Positions 1 to 7,426 of a DNA stretch of 64,000 nucleotides are shown piece by piece. Numbering within the stretch: position 1 is the stretch's first letter; each line of letters opens with the position of its first letter. Below the pieces are notes generated by a model. The model had not been told where the DNA came from. It worked only from the letters and a program-made list of their open reading frames with translations, and ran no database searches. This stretch comes from Ectothiorhodospiraceae bacterium 2226 (lineage in GTDB: Bacteria > Pseudomonadota > Gammaproteobacteria > GCA-013348725). The stretch lies in NCBI GenBank assembly GCA_013348725.1, contig CP054689.1:1476501-1540500 (forward strand), in the 5' to 3' direction. The position numbers and the translations under genes are program-made.

Positions 1-788
1 AAGAGATCCCGGAACGAGGCCAGTGCGAGCGGCCTGTCCATGGGCGCGTCACCTGCCCATGGCACCGCGGCTGGCGGCATGGATGCCTCCGGAGGCGTAC
101 CCGGATGCCACGTCCGCGTCAGGCCTAGCGGCTCGTAAATGAGTGTGGCGAACACCTCATGGAGTGGTTGCCGCGTCACCGTCTCGATCACTGCAATGAG
201 AAGTTGAAAATTGGTGTCAGAGTACCGGACCGTGTGGCGACGACCGTCGAGCGGCCGGGGGGCGAAGTGCGCGCCCCGCGTCACGCGGACCATCTCAAGA
301 ATATCGGATATATCCCAGCTCCGGTCCCCCTGCTCTACGACCAGATCCAGTAGTGCCTTCTTCCCCTTCGGCGCTTCGGAAAGGTACTCGGGAAGCCCGG
401 AGGCATGGCCCATGAGGTGGCGCAATGTGAGCTCCGCCGTCCTGTCCACGCCTCGGCGCCGATGAAGACCCGACACCAGGCGGGCAGGCAGATGATCCGT
501 TAGCGGATCGTCGATGGATAGCTGCCCTCGCTCCTGGAGGCGCAGCACCGCCGCACCGATATAGAGCTTGGTGACGCTCGCTAGGCAGTAGGGCGTTTCC
601 GGCGTCATCGGGGTTCCGGTTGGATCGGCGACACCGGCAGCACCGACCCAACAGTAAGAGCGGTCGCGCGGCTCGACCCCAACAATGACGTGCCGGATAT
701 CCCGAAGATCCGCCAGCTCTTGGACGGTACGTTCGAGCAGATCCTTAACGCCTGACGGGACAGCCCCTTGGTGAACTGAAAGAACCAT
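1..788 (-). pseudogene. Frameshifted serine hydrolase (beta-lactamase / class C PBP family), 3' end off the window
   Basis: Read from an ATG at 788 leftward, the first about 100 codons show the family's SxxK nucleophile motif (S-V-T-K, in PYCLASVTKLYIGAA) followed by a D-D-P-L-T-D stretch. At a run of three C/G near 482-484 the homology leaves this frame and resumes in another with LRHLMGHASGLPEYL and later the YSDTNF form of the YxN motif, then stays open to base 1. One missing base restores a single reading frame. Such proteins are usually esterases, peptidases or beta-lactamase-like enzymes. Either the gene is broken or this is a homopolymer sequencing error. The C-terminus is outside the window. 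Confidence 0.7.
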
Positions 789-1103
789 CTTCTATCTATT
801 GCCGAGGTTCGAGAGGATTGGGGGCTTCGGGTTGCCGGACTATGTCGGTTCGATCAAGGGGCTAAAGCCCGCCGCCTGATAGGCCCGCGCCCAGAGAGGT
901 CGCCCCCGATGTCTGCGGGTCGCGTAGGAAAGGGTAGCGCCGCCGTCTCCCTTGATCCACCTAATGGAGAATGCCTGCACACGTTGGCGCCGCGAGTTCT
1001 GGACGGAGTCGGAGCCAGTGTTCGGGCTCGTGCCGCCACCGGACCCATGCCGACTGCTGCTATACACTGGAAAGCAACGGAAGGAAGCGCGGGAGGGTCC
1101 AAC
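789..1103. other. Intergenic stretch between diverging genes
   Basis: About 315 bases between the divergent hydrolase remnant and the TetR gene. Several overlapping open frames exist on both strands but none has a convincing start, ribosome site or recognisable motif. A TATACA hexamer at 1061-1066 could be a -10 element for the TetR gene, but no good -35 was found. Confidence 0.4.
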
Positions 1104-1775
1104 ATGGCGCGCAAAGCCGATCTGCGGGAGAAGATAGTCGACGCGGCCGTGGCACTGGCGGAGGCGCGTTCCTGGGAAGAGGTGCGACTCTTCGAAGTCG
1201 CGGAGACGCTAGGGGTCGACCTCAACGAGGTGCGCCGACACTTCCGCGAGAAGGAAGACCTGATCGACGCCTGGTTCGATCGTGCCGACGAGGCGGTACT
1301 CGCGGCCAGCGCCGCGCCGGCGTTCAAGGCGCTCCCCGCGCGGGTGCGGCTGCACCGGTTGATCATGGCGTGGCTGGAGGCCTTGGCGGGCCACCGGCGG
1401 GTGACACGCCAGATGATCTATGGGCGCCTGGAGCCCGGGCATGTGCACATGCAGGTACGTGGTCTACTACGCGTGAGCCGCACCGTGCAGTGGATCCGCG
1501 AAGGTGCGCGGCGTGACGCGGCGTTTTTGACCCGCGCGCTGGAGGAGACCGTACTGACCAGCATCTACCTCGCGACGTTCTTCCGCTGGCTGCACGACGA
1601 CTCCACCGACGCGGCCGCCACGCGGCGGCTGCTGGACCGGTTGCTGCGCGGCGCCGAGTGGCTGCCGCCCTTCATGTTCGTGCCGGAGCAAACCGTGCGC
1701 GCCGTCGACGCCGCGCCCGCCGCGGCTGCGGATGCGGGCCGCCCGGCAACCGCGCCCGCCACCCCCAAATCCTGA
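1104..1775 (+). CDS. TetR-family transcriptional regulator
   Basis: A 223-residue protein. The N-terminal 60 residues have the TetR helix-turn-helix pattern: an amphipathic first helix (LREKIVDAAVALAEA), a V-A-E-T-L-G-V turn, and a recognition helix ending in RRHFREKEDLIDAWFD, where TetR proteins usually read YYHFxxKexLl. The rest is helical, as in ligand-binding TetR domains, with a low-complexity Ala/Pro tail. The start at 1104 is chosen over upstream starts because GGGAGGG lies 6-12 bases before it and the HTH begins immediately. The next gene begins 15 bases after its stop, so the two are probably co-transcribed. Ligand and targets are unknown. A COQ9-like helical protein is a less likely alternative. 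Confidence 0.75.
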   Translation: MARKADLREKIVDAAVALAEARSWEEVRLFEVAETLGVDLNEVRRHFREKEDLIDAWFDRADEAVLAASAAPAFKALPARVRLHRLIMAWLEALAGHRRVTRQMIYGRLEPGHVHMQVRGLLRVSRTVQWIREGARRDAAFLTRALEETVLTSIYLATFFRWLHDDSTDAAATRRLLDRLLRGAEWLPPFMFVPEQTVRAVDAAPAAAADAGRPATAPATPKS

Positions 1776-1790
1776 CCCGCACCGCCGTTC

Positions 1791-2843
1791 GTGGACACCC
1801 TCACCCATGCACTGAGCGGTGCCCTGCTGGCACGTGCCGCCACCCCCGCGCGCCCCGCGCCGGGCACGCCCGGCGTGAGCGGCCGCATGGCGGCCGGCTT
1901 CGTCGGCGGCGCCTTCCCCGACATCGACGTGGTCACGCGCGCGGTCGACACCCTCTGGTACCTGAGCGAGGTGCACCAGCGCGCGACGCATTCGCTGGTG
2001 CTGCTGCCCCTGTGGGCCGTCGCCGTGGCCTGGCTGTTCGGCCGCGCGTCGGGTTTGCGCTGGCGAGGCTACTTCGTACCGGCGGCGCTCGGCATCGGCA
2101 TTCACATTGCGGGGGATCTGATCACGGCCTACGGCACCATGGTGCTGTACCCGCTCTCCAGCTGGCGCCCGGCGCTGTCCTGGACCTATGTGGTGGATCC
2201 CTACTTCACGGTCATCCTCCTCGCCGGACTGCTCGCCGCCTGGCGCTGGCCGACGCACGCCCAAACGGCCGCCGTCGCCGCCTTGGCGGCGCTCGTCACC
2301 TACGTGGGCATGCTGGGGCTCCTACATCAGCGGGCGGTGGGCATGGCCGAGGCGTATGCCGCGGCCATGGAGCTGCCGGCGGAGCGCGGCCGCGCGCTGC
2401 CCCAGCCATTCTCGCCCGCTCACTGGATGTTGGTGGTGAGCGATGGCGCGGCGCACCACACGGCCTGGGCGCGTCTGCTGCCAGGACGCAGCCTGGCCGA
2501 ACGCCTGCCCCTGCCGCCGCCCTTTCAGCGCATGCCCGCCCATTACAGCCATGCGCCCGAATGGCAACGCCATCCGCGCTTTGGCCGCACCCCGGATGAG
2601 ATCGAGGTGGCCACGGAAGCGTGGCGGCAGGACGAGTTCCGGTACTTTCGTCGCTTCGCGCGTCTTCCGGCGCTCCACGACGTGGATGCCGATGGTGATG
2701 ACGCGCGACAGTGCGCTTGGTTCAAAGACCTGCGCTTCAGCCTGCCGGCGCTACCCCCATCCTTCGTGTTCGGCATGTGCCGCGATACCACCGACGGCAC
2801 ATGGCAACGGAAGCGCCGTCGCGGCGCGATGTGGTTTGATTGA
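1791..2843 (+). CDS. Membrane-bound metal-dependent hydrolase (YdjM/DUF457 family)
   Basis: A 350-residue protein with a GTG start. The N-terminus carries the family pattern: T-H-A-L-S-G in the first ten residues, then G-x-x-F-P-D-I-D and R-x-x-T-H-S, His and Asp residues that in this family are thought to bind metal. Several hydrophobic segments between about residues 70 and 190 predict an inner-membrane protein. The last about 150 residues are soluble and Trp/Arg rich. This family is often called LexA-regulated membrane hydrolase; its substrate is not established. It follows the TetR gene by 15 bases, so that regulator may control it. Confidence 0.75.
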   Translation: MDTLTHALSGALLARAATPARPAPGTPGVSGRMAAGFVGGAFPDIDVVTRAVDTLWYLSEVHQRATHSLVLLPLWAVAVAWLFGRASGLRWRGYFVPAALGIGIHIAGDLITAYGTMVLYPLSSWRPALSWTYVVDPYFTVILLAGLLAAWRWPTHAQTAAVAALAALVTYVGMLGLLHQRAVGMAEAYAAAMELPAERGRALPQPFSPAHWMLVVSDGAAHHTAWARLLPGRSLAERLPLPPPFQRMPAHYSHAPEWQRHPRFGRTPDEIEVATEAWRQDEFRYFRRFARLPALHDVDADGDDARQCAWFKDLRFSLPALPPSFVFGMCRDTTDGTWQRKRRRGAMWFD

Positions 2844-2928
2844 GATGCTCGGGAGCGGACCAGTTTTCCGGGTGAGGCGCACCAGCCAGTCGGCAATGGT
2901 CGCGTTCTCTGTCGCCAGCACCGTGTCC

Positions 2929-2966
2929 GTTAAACGGGGGGAGGTTCATAGCGTCTCCCGTTATGT
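2929..2966 (-). other. Possible degenerate attC site ending the cassette array
   Basis: On the minus strand ACATAAC and GTTTAAC bracket a small stem made by AACGGGAG and CTCCC...GTT, just after the stop codon of the last cassette gene. Placement fits an attC recombination site, but the match to the RYYYAAC/GTTRRRY core consensus is imperfect. It could instead be a weak terminator. Confidence 0.35.
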
Positions 2967-2971
2967 GTTCA

Positions 2972-3355
2972 CTATCCACATTCCTTGCTCATGAGTCGCT
3001 CAAGTGTTGCACGGCTGATCTGGAATTCGAAATGCAATGGCTCATGAGAACCGACTACGAAGTATTTGACTTCGGCACCGTAGCTCTCGGCGGGGTCAGA
3101 GAGATGGTGATCCACAAGCTTGTTGACGATATTGATCAGACGCTTCGATGCCAAATCCTCCTTACTAGCCATCCTCTCAGTCTGGCTATCGGCTTTGTCA
3201 AAGAACCACTCATAGACTCCGCATCTATCCGCTTTAATATCGATATCAGGCACCCCGCCAAGCCACTCCGGAACGCCGCTTTCCCCGCCGTGAGCAGATA
3301 GAGCGCAGGCTACGCCAATAAGCCCAAGAACCTTTCTCCAAAAGTGCGGACACAC
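2972..3355 (-). CDS. Cassette gene: hypothetical secreted or membrane-anchored protein
   Basis: No family recognised. The proposed GTG start at 3355 has AAGGAG six bases upstream and gives 127 residues. It begins with a positively charged segment and a hydrophobic stretch (VLGLIGVACALSA) that looks like a signal peptide or signal anchor; G-V-A-C is a poor lipobox. The remaining about 100 residues are soluble and mixed-charge with two cysteines. Base composition is visibly less GC-rich than neighbouring core genes. The attC-like sequence at 3378-3419 lies just upstream and another possible one just downstream, so this is read as the last cassette of the array. Confidence 0.55.
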   Translation of the reverse strand: MCPHFWRKVLGLIGVACALSAHGGESGVPEWLGGVPDIDIKADRCGVYEWFFDKADSQTERMASKEDLASKRLINIVNKLVDHHLSDPAESYGAEVKYFVVGSHEPLHFEFQISRATLERLMSKECG

Positions 3356-3377
3356 AACACTCTCCTTAGTCTTCGAT

Positions 3378-3419
3378 ACATAACCGTTACCCAAGCGAGC
3401 TTGGGGGGCCATGTTAGAT
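3378..3419 (-). other. Short attC-like recombination site
   Basis: On the minus strand the site opens with ATCTAAC, a perfect RYYYAAC core, has a central CCCAAGC/GCTTGGG stem, and closes with GTTATGT, one base off GTTRRRY. The stop codon of the upstream cassette gene (3414-3416) lies inside the opening core, a common arrangement in gene cassettes. It is shorter (42 bp) than the two clear sites at 3887 and 4252. Confidence 0.5.
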
Positions 3420-3881
3420 TCTTGCGACATACAAACCGAACCCCAAGCTGAGAAGTGCGAAAACGCCAAAGCCTATCCATTCGTAGGCAGACTTTGCTGG
3501 TTTAACAGCAGGCTGGTTGATTCGAGGATCCGATCCTGCGTATGCCACCTCAATCATGTGACCCCTTTGCGCCGCGACATAGTCGGATTCGGGCACTCGC
3601 GCCCACATTTCTGATAAAAGCCACTGGCCAGTGTATGAGTAGCTTTGACCCGATCCAGGTGGAGAAAAGCGATAGCGCACTTGGTACGGATAATCTACGC
3701 CCGTGCAGCCCCGGCCCGTGCAAGGATGAAAACGTGCAGACGTTACTTCCGCATGGATGACTACTCTATCGTGACCCATTAGCCACCAGCTATATGCTTC
3801 AAAGCCCGCGAGCCACGAGAACACTGCTCCGTTAACAGCGAAGAGGGTGAATAGCGCCAATTTAGCGACAGCAGGGTTCAC
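3414..3881 (-). CDS. Cassette gene: DUF3592-like membrane protein
   Basis: 155 residues from a GTG at 3881, chosen because upstream starts would lie inside the attC site at 3887-3964. There is a hydrophobic segment near residues 6-25 and a second near the C-terminus (WIGFGVFALLSLGFGLYV). Between them is a beta-rich extracytoplasmic domain with two cysteines in FHPCTGRGCTG and a Y-x-V-x-Y-x-F pattern typical of DUF3592-type proteins. Function is unknown; small two-helix membrane proteins are common in integron cassettes. GC content is below that of the surrounding core genes. The family call is by pattern only. Confidence 0.6.
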   Translation of the reverse strand: MNPAVAKLALFTLFAVNGAVFSWLAGFEAYSWWLMGHDRVVIHAEVTSARFHPCTGRGCTGVDYPYQVRYRFSPPGSGQSYSYTGQWLLSEMWARVPESDYVAAQRGHMIEVAYAGSDPRINQPAVKPAKSAYEWIGFGVFALLSLGFGLYVARI

Positions 3882-3886
3882 AGCTA

Positions 3887-3964
3887 TTCTAACGCTCCGC
3901 TTGAGCCGCCGCTTTCCCTGCAGCGCAGCGGAAGGGGAAGCCGTCGGACTCAAAGCGGTTACTC
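3887..3964 (-). other. attC recombination site of a gene cassette
   Basis: This 78-bp imperfect inverted repeat has ends TTCTAAC and GTTACTC as read on the plus strand. The inner boxes GCTTGAGCC and GGACTCAAAGC face each other across a GC-rich stem (CTGCAGCGCAG centre). The TAAC core, the short spacer, the CTTGAG/CTCAAG box and the long hairpin are the usual parts of an attC (59-base element). The stop codon of the gene at 3959-4237 overlaps one core. Together with 4252-4328 it is the strongest evidence for the array. Confidence 0.75.
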
Positions 3965-4237
3965 GCCATCCGTGGTCTTTCCACTAATCCGCGCACTGTA
4001 GCGCCACACATGATCAAGTAGGCCCATCTCCCGAGCCGCCTCATTTGCTTTCTTCCAGAACCCTTCTGGAGCGCCGCTTTCGAGCGCCACGCCTTCAAGC
4101 TCGGCGAGCGCCAACTCCAAGTCGTTGTGTTCGAGATATTCGGCGAAGTACAGCAGAAAATCGTCAGACACAGCCAACATGCTTCTCGCTTCCAGCAGGT
4201 GTCCAGTCGTTCTTTCCCACGACGCTTGCAGCGACAT
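3959..4237 (-). CDS. Cassette gene: small acidic helical protein, possibly immunity-type
   Basis: 92 residues, ATG at 4237 preceded by GAGGGGAACGG. It is acidic and almost entirely helical, with an EYLEHNDLELALAELEG stretch that resembles small immunity proteins of the MafI type. That resemblance is from pattern memory and is weak. There is no signal peptide or membrane segment. attC-like sites lie immediately on each side, so the unit 3965-4258 has the form of a complete one-gene cassette. Confidence 0.6.
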   Translation of the reverse strand: MSLQASWERTTGHLLEARSMLAVSDDFLLYFAEYLEHNDLELALAELEGVALESGAPEGFWKKANEAAREMGLLDHVWRYSARISGKTTDGE

Positions 4238-4251
4238 CCGTTCCCCTCACT

Positions 4252-4328
4252 GACTAACGTTCTGCTTGAGGCGCCGAGAAAAGCGCGCAGCGCTTTACGA
4301 GGTCGCTCTCAAAGCAGTTGTTAGGAGC
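4252..4328 (-). other. attC recombination site of a gene cassette
   Basis: This 77-bp imperfect inverted repeat reads GACTAAC at one end and GTTAGGA at the other on the plus strand. Its inner boxes TGCTTGAGGC and CTCTCAAAGCA pair across a stem with an AAAGCGCGCAGCGCTTT centre. The CTTGAG/CTCAAG boxes match those of the site at 3887-3964 while the stem between them differs, as expected for attC sites. It lies between the stop of the gene at 4334-4681 and the start of the gene at 3959-4237. Confidence 0.75.
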
Positions 4329-4333
4329 GTTCC

Positions 4334-4681
4334 TCACCATGCGGGCGGCCATCCGAAAACAAAGATTGACATAAAGAACGAGCACACCCCAACAACGCCG
4401 AAAAAATATGAATATATGACCGGTTTCCGATGTGCTTCACAGAACTCGACCTCTTCTGATTCCTCTCGCTTCACGTATTCACGTTCTTTCAGGTATTTGA
4501 TCGTTTCCCATGCGCCGATCAGGTTGGAATCGGTTGCCAGCGACCGATAGCCGCTGTGCTCCCATAAGTCAGGGTAATTCTTCAGCCCCTTTAAGAATCG
4601 CCACGAATACCAACTCTCCACTAGGAGTCCGGCGATGAACACAAATGTGGCAATCGCGGTTGGATGCAAGATAATTTCCAA
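4334..4681 (-). CDS. Cassette gene: small two-helix membrane protein
   Basis: 115 residues from a TTG at 4681. A hydrophobic helix covers about residues 7-24 and a second covers about 92-110, with a charged cytoplasmic-type middle section (KYLKEREYVKREESEEVE). The layout, with N- and C-terminal helices around a soluble core containing a D-L-W-x-H segment, is loosely like UspB, but identity is uncertain. The likely Shine-Dalgarno, AGGAG, is part of the cassette junction core GTTAGGAG just upstream. This is the first cassette in the direction of reading. Confidence 0.55.
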   Translation of the reverse strand: MEIILHPTAIATFVFIAGLLVESWYSWRFLKGLKNYPDLWEHSGYRSLATDSNLIGAWETIKYLKEREYVKREESEEVEFCEAHRKPVIYSYFFGVVGVCSFFMSIFVFGWPPAW

Positions 4682-4690
4682 CGTGTCAGC

Positions 4691-4744
4691 TCCTAACAGT
4701 ACTAGACGGAAAGAATCCGTGGTTAAACACGGAAACTTTCCGCC
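4691..4744 (-). other. Upstream boundary of the cassette array: core site plus hairpin
   Basis: On the minus strand GTTAGGA (4697-4691) stands before the first cassette gene. A 40-bp imperfect hairpin lies just upstream (4705-4744; arms about 17 bases with three mismatches, loop TTTAAC). The CTTGAG boxes of a normal attC are absent, so this may be an attI remnant or an unrelated terminator. No integrase gene is seen between here and glmS. Confidence 0.3.
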
Positions 4745-4952
4745 TATCGCGCATCGCCGGGCAGGAGACGAGCCTCTTCTTCCGTTGAATGAATGGCTAA
4801 CGGCGTGCCCGCGTTCTTGGGCTTGCGTGATATACGGATACTGGCCGCCATATTGGAGATAAGCGGCGAAGCGGAACGGGGCGGTGGGCGCTTGAATGCC
4901 ATCTGGAGTCCTTCTTTGGGACCTATTGGGGCATCTTCCCGCGTGAGGGGCG

Positions 4953-5296
4953 CTAGTTCAAGCTTTGCCGTAAGGCGGGTGAACGCGGACCGCAGCGCGC
5001 GCTACCGCCTATGCGCCAACGCCGCGGGTTACGGCTGGCGTGCATGACGGCAACTACAACTACGGCCTCTCGCTCGAGTCGATAGTAGATGCCGAAGGGG
5101 AACTTGTGGATCAAGGCACGTCGCGTGTTGCGGTACAGGGCGGGATACAGCGAGGGCGTTCGGCAAGCTTCGCCAGCGCCTGCGAGACTTCGTCCAGGAA
5201 CTGCTGGCCGAGACCGCTTCGCTGGTGCTCGTACCACCTGGCGGCTTCCTCGATGTCTCGCTCGGCCTCGGGCCGAAGGCGGACATCCTGCGTCAC
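4953..5296 (-). pseudogene. Frameshifted ParE/RelE-type toxin
   Basis: From a GTG at 5296 the first 48 codons read as the N-terminus of a ParE-like toxin (LRPEAERDIEEAARWYE, then FLDEV and LAKLAERP). The homology continues one frame away as SLYPALYRNTRRALIHKFP, then a Y-Y-R-L strand and the terminal M-H-A-S-R-N-P-R-R-W motif. The break is at a three-base C/G run at 5154-5156; one extra base there would restore about 114 residues. Such toxins act on DNA gyrase or ribosome-bound mRNA. As sequenced the toxin is truncated. The start overlaps the antitoxin stop by four bases. Confidence 0.75.
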
Positions 5297-5502
5297 AGGC
5301 GCTTGCGGATTCTCGCGAGCACGTCCGCTGCCGGACGTCCCGGGTCGCGGTCAGTCTCGAAGGCGTCGAGACGCCGGTCCAGCTCGGCTCGCTGCTCGTC
5401 GGTCAGCGGCAGTGCGGACTGATCGGCGGCGATGCTGTCCCAAAGCTCCTCGACGAGGCGAATGCGCTGCTCAACGCTCAGATCGCGCAGGGTATGGTTC
5501 AT
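5293..5502 (-). CDS. Antitoxin of an addiction module
   Basis: 69 residues. The pattern LSVEQRIRLVEELWDSIA followed by P-L-T-D-E-Q-R-A-E-L-D-R-R-L and a D-P-G segment matches the short 'putative addiction module component' antitoxins that precede ParE/RelE toxins. Its stop overlaps the toxin start (GTGA), the usual translational coupling. With the toxin broken it would be an orphan antitoxin unless the frameshift is an artefact. It lies between the cassette array and glmS. Confidence 0.8.
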   Translation of the reverse strand: MNHTLRDLSVEQRIRLVEELWDSIAADQSALPLTDEQRAELDRRLDAFETDRDPGRPAADVLARIRKRL

Positions 5503-5592
5503 AGCGTACCTCCGTATCTGGACCTAAGGTGACGCGACGGACGCCCAATGGGAACAGGCACGCCGTCCGCCCCGCGTGGTCAGCGGAACTAC

Positions 5593-7422
5593 CTACTCCA
5601 CCGTCACCGACTTGGCGAGATTCCGCGGCTGATCCACGTCCGTCCCCTTGATCACCGCGGCGTGGTAAGCGAGGAGCTGCAGGGGCACGGTGTGGACGAT
5701 GGGTGAGACGACCTGATCGGTGGGCGCGATGTTGTAGACCTGCACGCCGGGACCGGCCTGCATCTCGGCGCCTGCGTCGGCGAACACGATGAGCTCGCCG
5801 CCGCGGGCGCGGACCTCTTGCAGGTTGGCCTTCAGCTTTTCGAGCAGCTCGTCGTTGGGGGCGACGGCGATCACGGGCATGGCGTCGTCGACGAGAGCCA
5901 ATGGGCCGTGCTTGAGTTCCCCGGCGGGGTACGCCTCGGCGTGGATGTAGGAAATCTCTTTCAGCTTGAGCGCGCCCTCTAGCGCGACGGGGTAGTGCGC
6001 GCCGCGGCCGAGGAACAGGGCATGCTGTTTGTCGGCGAACTGCACGGCGAGCTCGCGGATGGCGTCGTCCATCTTCAGCACGTCTTCGATCATGCCGGGC
6101 AGGCGCTTGAGTTGATCGACGATGCGCGCCTCTTGCGCGTCCTCCAGGCGGTGGCGGCGGCCGAGCACGAGCACCAGCAGCAGCAGCGCCGTGAGTTGGG
6201 TGGTGAAGGCCTTGGTGGAGGCGACGCCGATCTCGGGGCCGGCGCGGGTCATGAGCACCAGGTCGGACTCGCGCACCAGCGCGCTCTCGGGCACGTTGCA
6301 GATGGCGAGGGTGTGCTGAAAGCCAAGACCCTTGGCGGCGCGCAGCGCGGCCAGCGTGTCGGCGGTCTCGCCCGATTGGGAGATGGTGACCAGCAGCGAG
6401 TTGCGGCGCACCACCGGGTTGCGGTAGCGAAACTCGCTCGCGACCTCGACGGCGCAGGGGATGCCGGCCAGGGACTCGATCCAGTAGCGGGCGATCATGC
6501 CGGCGTGGTAGCTGGTGCCGCAGGCGACGATGTGCACGTGCTCGACGGTGTCGAAGATCTCACCGGCGTTCTGGCCGAAGCTTTGCTCCAGGACGTGCGA
6601 ATCGCTGAGGCGCGCCTCCAGCGTCTCGGCCACGGCGCGCGCCTGCTCGTGGATCTCCTTCTGCATGTAGTGGCGGTACTCGCCCCGCTCCACCGCGTCG
6701 GCGGAGAGTTCGGACTCGCGCACCGGGCGCTGTACCTCGTGGCCGTCCAGGTCGTAAATGACCAAGCCGTCCTTGCTGAGGTCGGCGATATCACCGTCTT
6801 CCAAAAAGATGAAACGCTGCGTGACGGGCAGCAGCGCCGCGACGTCCGAGGCGATGAAGTGCTCACCGATGCCGACGCCGATCACCAGCGGGCTGCCGCG
6901 CCGCGCGGCGATCAGGCGCCCGGGCTCGTTCTTGCTCACCACGCCGAGCGCGTAGGCCCCGCGCAGCTCGGCCACCGTGCGGCGCACGGCTTCGAGGAGA
7001 TCCGCGCCGCGCTCGGTTTCGTCGTAGATGGCATGCACCACGACTTCGGTGTCGGTCTCGGAGGTGAAGGCGTGGCCGTTGCGGCGCTGCACCTCGCCGA
7101 GCGCTTCGTAGTTTTCGATGATGCCGTTGTGCACCACGGCGATGGTGTGGCGGCACACGTGCGGATGGGCGTTGTTCTGGGTGGGCTTGCCGTGCGTGGC
7201 CCAGCGCGTGTGCGCGATGCCGGTGCGCGCACTGAGCCGCTCCTCGCGCACCGCCTCGGCAAGCGCGGCGACCTTGCCCGGCGCGCGCACGCGCTCGACG
7301 CAACCGTCGCGCAGCACGGCCACGCCCGCCGAGTCATAGCCCCGATACTCGAGGCGACGCAGCCCTTCCAACAGAATCGGCACCACGTCGCGCTCGGCCA
7401 CGGCTCCCACGATTCCGCACAT
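5593..7422 (-). CDS. glmS: Glutamine-fructose-6-phosphate aminotransferase (isomerizing)
   Basis: Makes glucosamine-6-phosphate from fructose-6-phosphate and glutamine, the first step to UDP-GlcNAc for peptidoglycan and LPS. 609 residues, the normal length. The N-terminal glutaminase begins MCGIVGAV with the catalytic Cys2 and contains RWATHG. Two SIS sugar-isomerase domains follow (T-I-S-Q-S-G-E-T-A-D-T and G-R-G-A-H-Y-P-V-A-L-E-G). The C-terminus D-Q-P-R-N-L-A-K-S-V-T-V-E is the family's closing motif. It starts five bases after glmU ends, so the pair is an operon in pathway order glmU-glmS as transcribed. Confidence 0.97.
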   Translation of the reverse strand: MCGIVGAVAERDVVPILLEGLRRLEYRGYDSAGVAVLRDGCVERVRAPGKVAALAEAVREERLSARTGIAHTRWATHGKPTQNNAHPHVCRHTIAVVHNGIIENYEALGEVQRRNGHAFTSETDTEVVVHAIYDETERGADLLEAVRRTVAELRGAYALGVVSKNEPGRLIAARRGSPLVIGVGIGEHFIASDVAALLPVTQRFIFLEDGDIADLSKDGLVIYDLDGHEVQRPVRESELSADAVERGEYRHYMQKEIHEQARAVAETLEARLSDSHVLEQSFGQNAGEIFDTVEHVHIVACGTSYHAGMIARYWIESLAGIPCAVEVASEFRYRNPVVRRNSLLVTISQSGETADTLAALRAAKGLGFQHTLAICNVPESALVRESDLVLMTRAGPEIGVASTKAFTTQLTALLLLVLVLGRRHRLEDAQEARIVDQLKRLPGMIEDVLKMDDAIRELAVQFADKQHALFLGRGAHYPVALEGALKLKEISYIHAEAYPAGELKHGPLALVDDAMPVIAVAPNDELLEKLKANLQEVRARGGELIVFADAGAEMQAGPGVQVYNIAPTDQVVSPIVHTVPLQLLAYHAAVIKGTDVDQPRNLAKSVTVE

Positions 7423-7426
7423 ACCT

